Source of the DNA: Bacillota bacterium
GTDB lineage: Bacteria; Bacillota; Clostridia; Clostridiales; Clostridiaceae
Length of the DNA: 58,392 bases
Reading direction: 5' to 3'
Assembly (NCBI GenBank): GCA_021781745.1
Contig: JAJXWH010000034.1
Span: 1 to 58,392, forward strand
Under the pieces are notes generated by a model. That model saw nothing but the letters and a program-made list of their open reading frames with translations. It did no database searches and was not told the DNA's origin. Shown in pieces: positions 27,126-35,753 of the stretch. Every line of letters starts with the position of its first letter. Position 1 is the stretch's first letter. A program made the position numbers and the translations under genes.

Positions 27126-28049
27126 TCAGGACTTAGGTATCTTGGGGGAAAATCTAAGTTGTGACAAAACTATTCCTCCAAGTATAAGTGAACATCCAGC
27201 ATATCCCCGCATACTCATAACTTCACCAAGTATAAGCATACCACCTATAGCACCAAATACTGATTCCATGCTTAGAATGATGGCTGCATGAGATGGTTTA
27301 GCATTTTTTTGAGCTACCACTTGCAGAGTATAAGCAACACCAGCAGATAGGAGACCACCATAAAGTATTGGAATTAATGCGCCTGAAATTCCGGATATAG
27401 TTATATTTTCGAATGCCAGAGCTGTAACCAAACTTAATAGTGAACACGTTGCAAATTGAAGGCACGACAATTTCAATGGATCTACTACTTTTGAAAAATG
27501 ATCTATTGATAAAATATGAACAGCCCAAAAAAGTGAGCCTATAATTTCAAGGAAATCACCATAACTTATACTGAAATTTTCATTTATACTTAAAAGGTAG
27601 AGTCCAGCAACAGCAAGTCCAACTCCAATCCATGAATTTTTTCCGATTTTATGTTTTAATAATACTCCTATTATTGGGACTATGACTACATAAAGACCTG
27701 TAATAAAGCTTGCTTTTCCAGCAGTTGTATAAATAAGACCAGTTTGCTGAATGCTTGAACCAGCGTATAGAATCGTACCAACTAATACTCCAGATGAAAT
27801 CATTTTTTTAGCAGTTACATTAGTATAAACTTTAGTATCATTAGTGTTTTCATTTTTCTTTTTCTTATCAAAATAAATAATCAAAGGAATTAAAGAAATG
27901 CTTCCAAGTGCAAATCTTATCCCGTTAAAGGTAAAGGTCCCTACATATTTAGAACCAATCCTTTGTGAAACAAACGCAAATCCCCATATGGCAGCAGTTA
28001 TCAATAAAAGTATATTTGCGCGTAATCTCTTGTTATTCAGTTTAATCAT
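27126..28049 (-). CDS. EamA/DMT family transporter
   Basis: A 307-residue protein with ten membrane segments in two EamA repeats, the drug/metabolite transporter layout (RhaT/YdcZ-like permeases). The N-terminal signature AAIWGFAFVSQRIG is typical. Substrate unknown; many relatives export amino acids or metabolites. Oddity: the AAAGGAG ribosome binding site abuts the ATG at 28049 with no spacer; the next codons offer only CTG (codon 4) as an alternative, so the true start is uncertain by a few residues. Confidence 0.85.
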   Translation of the reverse strand: MIKLNNKRLRANILLLITAAIWGFAFVSQRIGSKYVGTFTFNGIRFALGSISLIPLIIYFDKKKKNENTNDTKVYTNVTAKKMISSGVLVGTILYAGSSIQQTGLIYTTAGKASFITGLYVVIVPIIGVLLKHKIGKNSWIGVGLAVAGLYLLSINENFSISYGDFLEIIGSLFWAVHILSIDHFSKVVDPLKLSCLQFATCSLLSLVTALAFENITISGISGALIPILYGGLLSAGVAYTLQVVAQKNAKPSHAAIILSMESVFGAIGGMLILGEVMSMRGYAGCSLILGGIVLSQLRFSPKIPKS

Positions 28050-28185
28050 CTCCTTTAAAAAAATTATATAGGAAATAACATAGATTTATCAATAGCTATT
28101 ATAGAGTTGTTTAGTTATTAAACGTTAGAATAAATAACATTTAATAAGCAAATAATAATATTAAATATCTGGAGAAGGTGAATGT

Positions 28186-28737
28186 ATGGAGTATAGTACA
28201 TTATTAGCTCTTATGACCATTGTTTTTTCTTTTATTATGTTATTTACCATTGTATCAACATTAAGGGAAAAGAATTATAATTTTCTTTTTGAAAATATTG
28301 CAGTTTATGTTTTTTATTTAGTTTTTTTAGCAATCCAATATATATTAAAATTTCAAGTCGCGGCTTTTATTATCTTCATGGTTCTATTAACTATTATTGG
28401 AGATAGCCTTATTGGGAAACATTTGAATTTTTATAATCGTTCAAAATACTATGATCGATTTTTACATGCTCTCGGTTCATTTTCATTTTCACTTTTCTTT
28501 TATTCTATATTAAGCAAAGTAACTACATATATAATTTTTCCAAAGCTATATGGCTGTATTTTTGTTGCAGCTATAGGAATTTCATTAGGTTGTATTTTTG
28601 AAATATATGAATTTATATCAGACACAGCTAATAAAATCAATAATCAGCATGGACTTATAGATACTAATTTTGATTTAATTTCAGATGTAGTAGGTGCAGT
28701 AATTGCGGGTATTGTTTCAAGGCTGATTTTCTTTTAG
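28186..28737 (+). CDS. YjdF-like (DUF2238) integral membrane protein
   Basis: A 183-residue protein with five to six membrane segments. The pattern RSKYYDRFLHALGS, then GCIFEIYEFISD, then DTNFDLISDVVGAVIAG matches the DUF2238/YjdF family, whose Asp- and Glu-rich helices might bind a metal or ion. Function unknown. It is divergent from the EamA gene (136 nt between starts) and is followed by the palindrome-bearing promoter of the DUF362 gene. Confidence 0.65.
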   Translation: MEYSTLLALMTIVFSFIMLFTIVSTLREKNYNFLFENIAVYVFYLVFLAIQYILKFQVAAFIIFMVLLTIIGDSLIGKHLNFYNRSKYYDRFLHALGSFSFSLFFYSILSKVTTYIIFPKLYGCIFVAAIGISLGCIFEIYEFISDTANKINNQHGLIDTNFDLISDVVGAVIAGIVSRLIFF

Positions 28738-28796
28738 TAAATATTAAAGATGCCAATAAGAAAGGAAAATTTTTTTCAAATCGCCGCAATTAATTA

Positions 28797-28827
28797 TTGA
28801 CTTCGAGTTAACTCGAAGATTTATAAT
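28797..28827 (+). promoter_or_regulatory. MerR-family type promoter/operator before the DUF362 ferredoxin gene
   Basis: TTGACT (28797-28802) and TATAAT (28822-28827) are separated by 19 nt, and a perfect 18-bp palindrome CTTCGAGTTAACTCGAAG (28801-28818) fills the spacer. An over-long spacer with a dyad inside it is the hallmark of promoters activated by MerR-family regulators; the sequence resembles NmlR/AdhR-type operators. The regulator gene is not in the window. Confidence 0.75.
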
Positions 28828-28882
28828 GTAAACGAGTGAATCTTAGCTAACTTATGATCATTGTTTTTGGAGGGATTAAAAA

Positions 28883-29989
28883 ATGGAAAAATCAAAAGTA
28901 TATTTTACTAATATGCAAACAACAGGTAATGAAAATTTAATACAAAAATTAACTCGTTTAATAAAAACAGCAGGAATTGGAGAAATTGATTTTGAAAAAA
29001 AATATGCAGCTATTAAGATTCATTTTGGTGAACCAGGCAACTTAGCATTTTTACGACCTAATTACGCTAAGGCTGTAGCAGATGTTGTTAAAGAACTAGG
29101 AGGAAACCCATTTTTAACAGATTGCAATACTTTATATGTAGGTGGTAGAAAAAATGCTCTTGACCATCTTAATTCTGCGTATACAAATGGATTTAGTCCT
29201 TTTTCAACAGGCTGTCATGTATTAATTGCCGATGGTCTTAAAGGAACTGACGAAGCTTTAGTTCCAGTTGCTAATGGTAAATATGTTAAGGAAGCAAAAA
29301 TAGGACATGCTATTATGGATGCAGATATATTTATATCTCTTAACCATTTTAAAGGTCATGAGGCGACTGGATTTGGTGGAGCCCTTAAAAATATAGGAAT
29401 GGGCTGTGGATCTCGTGCTGGAAAAATGGAAATGCATAGTAGTGGAAAGCCTCATGTTTATCAAGATAAATGTGTTGGCTGCAGCATGTGTGCTAAAATA
29501 TGCGCTCACTCTGCTATTGATATCACTAATAAAAAAGCATCTATTGATCACAATAAGTGTGTTGGATGCGGAAGGTGCATAGGAGTTTGCCCGATGGATG
29601 CTGTTATGCCTGGATCAAGTGAATCTAATGATATCCTAAATAAAAAAATCGCAGAATATTCATGGGCAGTATTAAATGGACGTCCAAACTTTCACATTAG
29701 CTTAGTAATTGACGTTTCTCCATATTGCGATTGTCATGCAGAAAATGATGTGCCTATAGTACCTGATGTTGGTATGTTTGCATCTTTTGATCCAGTTGCA
29801 TTAGATATTGCTTGCGCAGATGCTGTAAATAGGCAACCTGTTATGGCGGGAAGTTTACTTGAGAAAAATGGCTGCAAACATCATGACCATTTTACTGATG
29901 TAAGCCCAGAAACTGATTGGAAAGTTGCAATTGATTATGCTGTGGAACTAGGCCTTGGAAATAAAGAATATGAGTTAATTACAATTTAA
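28883..29989 (+). CDS. DUF362 domain ferredoxin-type iron-sulfur protein
   Basis: A 368-residue cytoplasmic protein: a DUF362 domain (about 5-185 and 245-350) with an inserted two-cluster bacterial ferredoxin. Cluster 1 uses Cys197, 200, 203 and 207 (CVGCSMCAKIC); cluster 2 uses Cys226, 229, 232 and 236 (CVGCGRCIGVC). Extra Cys (CHAEND region, CKHHDH) may bind metal. It is presumably an electron-transfer protein; no partner enzyme is adjacent. The upstream MerR-type promoter suggests induction by electrophile, aldehyde or redox stress. TTGGAGGG serves as ribosome binding site. Confidence 0.85.
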   Translation: MEKSKVYFTNMQTTGNENLIQKLTRLIKTAGIGEIDFEKKYAAIKIHFGEPGNLAFLRPNYAKAVADVVKELGGNPFLTDCNTLYVGGRKNALDHLNSAYTNGFSPFSTGCHVLIADGLKGTDEALVPVANGKYVKEAKIGHAIMDADIFISLNHFKGHEATGFGGALKNIGMGCGSRAGKMEMHSSGKPHVYQDKCVGCSMCAKICAHSAIDITNKKASIDHNKCVGCGRCIGVCPMDAVMPGSSESNDILNKKIAEYSWAVLNGRPNFHISLVIDVSPYCDCHAENDVPIVPDVGMFASFDPVALDIACADAVNRQPVMAGSLLEKNGCKHHDHFTDVSPETDWKVAIDYAVELGLGNKEYELITI

Positions 29990-30065
29990 TGGTATGATCC
30001 TATTACTAAAGAAAAAGACAATTATAGTTGTTTTGCTCAAATTTAAGATAGTTTAAAAATTAAAG

Positions 30066-30106
30066 CTCCTCACAATATATGTAAATTTTATTGTGAGGAG
30101 ATTTTT
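30066..30106 (+). terminator. Terminator after the DUF362 gene
   Basis: A perfect 12-bp stem CTCCTCACAATA/TATTGTGAGGAG with an 11-nt loop, then ATTTTT. It lies 77 nt after the stop at 29989. The remaining 30107-30252 is AT-rich leader sequence of the next gene. Confidence 0.85.
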
Positions 30107-30252
30107 ATATATACTTATTCTTTGGATTTATGCCTCTTATTACTAGTTTGCTTTCATTGCTTATAAAGTCTGCTTCACTCCTATGAACAATCAAAGTTAT
30201 GTGTAAAAAGTAGTATCTTTTATTTTTTGGGGTATACTAAATTATTATATTT

Positions 30253-32331
30253 ATGAAAGAAGGTGATAAAATGACTGCAATAAATATAGCACCCAATAGA
30301 TTGGCTGAAGAAAAATCACCATATCTTCTTCAACATGCGTATAATCCTATTGATTGGTATCCATGGGGAGAAGAAGCTTTTGCTAAAGCAAAGCAGGAAA
30401 ATAAGCCTGTATTCCTTTCTATTGGGTATTCTTAATATTGCTAGTTATAGTAAACTTGTTGTCACTGGTGCCATGTAATGGCACATGAATCTTTTGAAGA
30501 TGAAGAAGTTGCAAAAATTATGAATGATAATTTTGTAGCAGTAAAGGTAGATAGAGAAGAAAGACCAGATGTTGATAGCGTATATATGACAGTTTGTCAA
30601 GCTTTAACAGGACACGGCGGTTGGCCGCTTACAATAATAATGACTCCGGATCAAAAACCATTTTATGCAGGAACTTACTATCCCAAGAAATCAAAATACA
30701 ATATACCAGGACTTATGGACATCCTGAATGCGGTGATTAAACAATGGAGTGAAGATAAAAATAAGCTTATATCAACAAGCGAGGGTATTTTATCAGAACT
30801 TGGCCAATATTTTGAAGGAGAAACTAGTAATATAGAATTAACTTCTAAAACATTAGAAAACGGGTACAATCAACTTTTGCAAACCTTTGATAGAAATTAT
30901 GGAGGTTTTGGAGAAGCACCAAAATTTCCAACTCCTCATAAAATAATGTTTTTACTAAGATACTATAAAAGTCATAAAAATATTAAAGCTTTGGAAATTG
31001 CAGAAAAAACTTTAGTTTCCATGTATAGAGGAGGAATGTTTGATCATATAGGTTATGGTTTTTCCAGATATTCTACTGATAATAAATGGCTAGTACCACA
31101 TTTTGAAAAAATGCTTTATGATAATGCTTTATTAATTCTTGCATATCTTGAAGGTTATGAAATAACAAAAAATGAATTATACAAAGATGTGGCAATTAAA
31201 GCATTGGAATATGTATTTAGAGAGCTTAGTAATAAAGAAGGCGGATTTTATTGTGCAGAGGATGCGGATAGTGAAGGTGAAGAAGGAAAATATTATGTAT
31301 TTGAACCATCAGAAATATTGAAAGTATTAGGTGATGAGGATGGAACATAGTTTAATGATTATTTTGATATCACACTCAGTGGAAATTTTGAAGGGAAGAG
31401 CATACCAAATTTAATTAAAAATAATGAATTCGACAAGACTAATGATAAGATAAAAGCTCTTTGTGAACAAGTGCTTCAATATAGAGGTGATAGACATGAA
31501 TTGCACAAAGATGATAAAATACTGACATCATGGAATGGTCTTATGATAGCAGCTCTTGCAAAGGCATATAAGGTCATTGAAGATGAAAGATATTTTGAGT
31601 ATGCTAAAAAGGCAGTAAACTTTATTTTTGAAAAGTTAATAGATGAAAATAACAGGTTACTTGCCAGATATAGAGATGAGGAGTCGCGCCATAAAGCATA
31701 CTTAGATGATTATGCCTTCCTTTGCTTTGGTCTTATTGAGCTTTATGAAAGTAGTTTTGACATTTCATTTTTAAGTAAAGCTATTGATATAAATAAGAAT
31801 ATGATTAATTTCTTTTGGGATTATAAAAATCATGGCTTTTACCTTTATGGTGAAGACAGCGAGCAGCTAATAGCAAGGCCAAAAGAACTTTTTGATGGAG
31901 CTATGCCATCAGGTAATTCTGTTGCAGCTTATAATTTAATAAAACTTGCAAGAATAACTGGGGATTCAAACTTAGAGGAAATGGCAGGACAACATCTTAA
32001 TTTTATTTGTGGGTCTATATTAAGTGAAGAAATAAATCATTCCTTTTTCTTATTAGCAGCTTCTTTTGCATTAAGTGAATCTAAGGAATTAGTATGCCTA
32101 ATAAGAGATAAAAGCGAAGAAGAAAAAATTAAAGATCTATTAAGTGAAAAAGCAATATTTAACTTAACGACTATTATAAAGACTAATGAAAATAAAGATG
32201 AAATAGAAAAGTTAATTCCTTTTGTTAAAGATTATGATTTTATAAATGACAAATCATCATATTATTTATGCAAGGGAAAATCATGCTTGGCACCTATAAA
32301 TGATATTGATGAATTAATAAAATTGTTGTAA
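30253..32331 (+). pseudogene. yyaL: DUF255 thioredoxin-fold protein (YyaL/SPATA20 type), broken by in-frame stops
   Basis: The whole region reads in one frame as a 692-codon YyaL-like protein: an N-terminal thioredoxin-like DUF255 domain ([19 protein letters not shown], then the CHWCH motif) and a six-hairpin glycosidase-like domain (for example PHFEKMLYDNALL). Two defects break it. At 30433-30453 a short in-frame insert brings TAA, TAG, TAG and TAA directly before the CHWCH active site. A lone TAG lies at 31348-31350 (context DGT-stop-FNDYF). No frameshift is present. The real gene start may be ATG 30271 ([11 protein letters not shown]), with GAAGGTG as ribosome binding site. Reinitiation at 30478 would lose the thioredoxin motif. 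Confidence 0.85.
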
Positions 32332-32359
32332 AAATATAATACTATTTTGAATATGTTAA

Positions 32360-32392
32360 AAACTAGCTTGTAAATTTTAAGCTAGTTTTTTT
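32360..32392 (+). terminator. Terminator after the DUF255 pseudogene
   Basis: A perfect 10-bp stem AAACTAGCTT/AAGCTAGTTT with a 9-nt loop and a T run. It isolates the following chemotaxis cluster; a TATAAT at 32471-32476 may be its promoter. Confidence 0.85.
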
Positions 32393-32557
32393 ATTTAAAG
32401 CTATGTTTAGTTTACATGTTATACACAACGAAATGCAATTTTAACATGGACTTAATTTTGTTATAACTTCTATAATTTACAATTAAAAAAGAAAAATATG
32501 GCAAACTTTGTTATGTTTGATTTTATTTTATAACTTTTTATGAGAGGAGGTAAAAAT

Positions 32558-33028
32558 ATGGAACCACAAGGAGGAAAATATTTGACCTTTCAAATTGCTG
32601 AAGAGGAGTATGGAATTCCTATTCAAAATATAAAGGAAATTATAGGAATGATGGATATAACTTCAATACCTAAAACGCCTGAATATATTAAAGGTGTGAT
32701 TAATCTTAGAGGTAAGATTATACCAATAATGGATTTGAGATTAAAATTCAATCTTTCGAAAAGAGAGTATAACCATAGAACTTGTATTATTGTAGTTGAA
32801 ATAAATTTAGCAGATGCAAAAAAACTAATGGGCATAGTTGTAGATACAGTTTCCGAGGTTGTAAATATCCAAAAAGCTGAAATTGAGCAATCCCCTCAGT
32901 ATGGTACAGATATTGAACAGGAATTTTTAACGGGATTAGGAAAGGTGAAAGGGAAGGTAATACTTCTTCTTGAAATAGAGAAGGTATTAAACATGGAAGA
33001 AATGGTTCTTCTAAAAGAAATGAAATAG
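32558..33028 (+). CDS. cheW: Chemotaxis coupling protein CheW
   Basis: A 156-residue single-domain CheW that links the receptor to CheA. Typical stretches: [34 protein letters not shown], and [22 protein letters not shown] 32558 is chosen because GAGGAGG lies just upstream; an ATG at 32540 precedes that site. First gene of a nine-gene chemosensory cluster, 13 nt before the receptor gene. Confidence 0.95.
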   Translation: MEPQGGKYLTFQIAEEEYGIPIQNIKEIIGMMDITSIPKTPEYIKGVINLRGKIIPIMDLRLKFNLSKREYNHRTCIIVVEINLADAKKLMGIVVDTVSEVVNIQKAEIEQSPQYGTDIEQEFLTGLGKVKGKVILLLEIEKVLNMEEMVLLKEMK

Positions 33029-33041
33029 GAGGAAAAAGAGT

Positions 33042-34733
33042 ATGCTTAGAAATATGAAATTAAGTTCTAGAATTATTGGTGGATTTATATTGGTATCGAT
33101 AATAACATTAATGGTTGGTATGTGTGGATGGTATGGCATTGTACAGTTAACAGAACATATTAAAGAGGTTGGGCAAGTGCGCATGCCAAGCATAGATGCT
33201 CTTCTTCAAGTGGAAGTTCAACAAAATAAAGTATTAACGGCGGAACGTGGGATAATAAATAAGGAGCTCAGTTCGACTAAGGATCTTAGAACTGCACATT
33301 ATACATATATGGATAACGCTTTAAGCGATGGCGATGCGGCTTGGAAAGTATACGAGCCATTACCACAAACAAAGGAAGAATCAGAGTTGGTTAGTAAATT
33401 TCTTCCACAATGGGATACATGGAAGAAAAAACATCAAGCAGTAATAGATATTACAAAGCAAATTGATAGGCTTCTTGATTCAGGTGTAGATATAAATGAT
33501 AAACAAATCTCAGCTTTATATGACCAAGCTAATGCAGCTTCCCTTGATGCTAGGCAATCTTTTCTTGATTCACAAAATACATTAGTCCAAATAATAAAGT
33601 TAAATGAAGATGTAGGGAAACAATCTACTTTAGATTCTGGTCAAGATACAGCTTTTGCAACTATTTCATCAATTGTAGTACTAATTATAGGTGTAATTGC
33701 AGCTCTTGCTTGTGGTATTTTCTTAAGCCGTTCTATTTCAAAGCCATTGCATTTTGCAGTGGAATCTCTAAATGAAGGGGCTGAGCAAATTGCAGCAGCA
33801 TCTGAACAACTATCAGGTTCAAGTCAACAATTAGCAGAAGCAAATTCGGAACAGGCATCTTCTATAGAAGAAACAGCAGCTACCTTAGAAGAAGCGACAT
33901 CTATGATACAACAAAATAATGAGAATACAAGACAAGCTTCAATTCTTGCAGGAGAGGCAAAAACTTCAGCAGATAATGGAAGTACTGATATGAGAGAAAT
34001 GATGGAGGCAATGACACAAATAAAGAAATCTAGTGATGAAATTTCAAAGATAATTAAGGTTGTGGATGAAATTGCTTTTCAAACTAATATATTAGCACTT
34101 AATGCAGCTGTGGAAGCAGCAAGAGCAGGAGACGCAGGAATGGGCTTTGCTGTAGTTGCAGAAGAAGTTAGAAATTTAGCACAAAGAAGTGCTCAAGCTG
34201 CAAAAGATACTGCAGCAATTATAGAAACGAATATCTCTTTATCTGAAAAAGGTGTAATTGTAGCAGAAAAGGTTTCTAAATCATTAGAAGAAATAACCGT
34301 GGAAGCAAATAAGGTTAAAGAATTAATGGATGAAGTTTCTGCAGCAAGCCAAGAGCAAGCTCAAGGAATTTCACAAATAAATAAAGCAATGTCCCAAATG
34401 GAAATTGCAACGCAACAAAATGCTACTACAGCTGAAGAAAGTGCTTCAGCATCAGAACAGTTAAGTGCCCAAACAGAGAATCTAAGAGAGGTAGTACATC
34501 AATTAATTTCCATTGTTGAAGGGCAGGCTGCTATCAATGGAAATATACAAAAAATCAAAAAGCCACAGGATATTGGAAATAAAATGAAAGGTAGTGCATC
34601 ACTTAATAGTAGGAATACAAATAAATATTTTTCAACAGGAGGAAAAGTTCAGTTACAAACAAGTGGAAAGAGCACGCGTATAGTAAATCCTAATGACATA
34701 ATTCCATTAGATGAGGATACAGCAAATTTCTAA
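33042..34733 (+). CDS. Methyl-accepting chemotaxis protein
   Basis: A 563-residue receptor: membrane segment about 10-30, an outside four-helix-bundle (4HB_MCP) ligand domain to about 205, second membrane segment 207-230, HAMP-like linker, then the cytoplasmic hairpin with the tip [20 protein letters not shown] near residue 343. Gln/Glu-rich methylation helices ([17 protein letters not shown] and [16 protein letters not shown]) flank it. The C-terminal tail is unstructured. The ligand is unknown. Being the only receptor in the cluster, it is likely the dedicated input for this CheA. Confidence 0.95.
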   Translation: MLRNMKLSSRIIGGFILVSIITLMVGMCGWYGIVQLTEHIKEVGQVRMPSIDALLQVEVQQNKVLTAERGIINKELSSTKDLRTAHYTYMDNALSDGDAAWKVYEPLPQTKEESELVSKFLPQWDTWKKKHQAVIDITKQIDRLLDSGVDINDKQISALYDQANAASLDARQSFLDSQNTLVQIIKLNEDVGKQSTLDSGQDTAFATISSIVVLIIGVIAALACGIFLSRSISKPLHFAVESLNEGAEQIAAASEQLSGSSQQLAEANSEQASSIEETAATLEEATSMIQQNNENTRQASILAGEAKTSADNGSTDMREMMEAMTQIKKSSDEISKIIKVVDEIAFQTNILALNAAVEAARAGDAGMGFAVVAEEVRNLAQRSAQAAKDTAAIIETNISLSEKGVIVAEKVSKSLEEITVEANKVKELMDEVSAASQEQAQGISQINKAMSQMEIATQQNATTAEESASASEQLSAQTENLREVVHQLISIVEGQAAINGNIQKIKKPQDIGNKMKGSASLNSRNTNKYFSTGGKVQLQTSGKSTRIVNPNDIIPLDEDTANF

Positions 34734-34782
34734 AGTAATAAGGCATTTTCAGAGAGGAAAAAAATTTTAAGGAGCTTAATCT

Positions 34783-35592
34783 ATGGAGTACTTTAGCCAA
34801 GTTATATTTGAGAGTTATAGGGATTTTATAAATAGAGAGGTTGGAATTTTTTTTAGTAATGCTAAGAAAGATATGCTGAAATTAAAGGTAGTTAAAATGA
34901 TGACTCCTTTAGGTATCACTTCTTATGATGAATATTTAAAGCTTATTAGTACAAGCGGCGGAAAGCAGTTTTTAACCGAGTTTATTAATGAAATTGCAAT
35001 TAATAAAACTGACTTTTTTAGAGAAAATAATCACTTTGAATTTCTTAGGGGAAATGCGAAATTTATTCTAGAGAACAACAAAACTATTGAAAAAAATAGA
35101 GAGATTAGGGTATGGAGTTCAGCATGTTCCACTGGAGAAGAACCTTATACCTTAGGATTCATACTAAAAGAATATTATGATACATTGGGACTTAAAACTA
35201 GAATTTTAGCCACGGATATTGATACAAAAGCACTTAATTTAGCTATTAATGGCATTTATCCGCAAACCATAACAAGCAATGTTGGAAAGTATTGGTTATC
35301 AAAGTACTGTAATAAATTTAATGGAAACTATCAAATTAAGAAAGAGATTCGAGATATGATTACCTTTAGGTTGTTTAATTTGATGAATAATTTTCCCTTT
35401 GAAAAGAAATTTGATATTATTTTTTGCCGAAATGTAATGATATATTTTGAGCCAAGTGTCCAGCAAAAAATCATTGATAAGTTTTATGATGCTTTAGAAA
35501 TAGGTGGACTTCTTTTTATAGGTCATTCTGAAACATTAAATAACAAGAATCATAAATTTCGTTACCTTAGGCCAACTATTTACCAAAAGTAA
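34783..35592 (+). CDS. cheR: Chemotaxis methyltransferase CheR
   Basis: A 269-residue SAM-dependent glutamate methyltransferase that methylates the receptor. Seen: N-terminal helical domain, NKTDFFRENNHF (substrate-site Arg and Phe), the SAM-binding WSSACSTGEEPY near residue 110, LATDIDTKAL near 145 and FCRNVMIYF near 220. No TPR extension. The 161-nt gap after it holds nothing identifiable except the cheA ribosome binding site. Confidence 0.95.
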   Translation: MEYFSQVIFESYRDFINREVGIFFSNAKKDMLKLKVVKMMTPLGITSYDEYLKLISTSGGKQFLTEFINEIAINKTDFFRENNHFEFLRGNAKFILENNKTIEKNREIRVWSSACSTGEEPYTLGFILKEYYDTLGLKTRILATDIDTKALNLAINGIYPQTITSNVGKYWLSKYCNKFNGNYQIKKEIRDMITFRLFNLMNNFPFEKKFDIIFCRNVMIYFEPSVQQKIIDKFYDALEIGGLLFIGHSETLNNKNHKFRYLRPTIYQK

Positions 35593-35753
35593 CCTTCCAA
35601 TATTGAAGAATATAGGAGCTATAACTTTGGATAATTTTTTAGCAATCAAAATTCTACCTTAATACGAAGATACGGATTTATTCTTTGATCATAAAGAAGT
35701 ATATTTTTACAGATATGTCTTAGTTGAAAGGGTAATAAAGAGGAGGCATAAAA

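Noticed and set aside
29990..30046. Readthrough extension of the DUF362 protein
   Set aside because: The codons after its stop stay open for 18 residues, but the protein already ends as expected for the family and no readthrough signal is seen.
30433..30462. Programmed translational bypassing or stop readthrough in the DUF255 gene
   Set aside because: No matching take-off and landing codons flank the insert, four stops lie in it, and an unrelated TAG at 31348 also breaks the frame. Simple inactivation explains it better.
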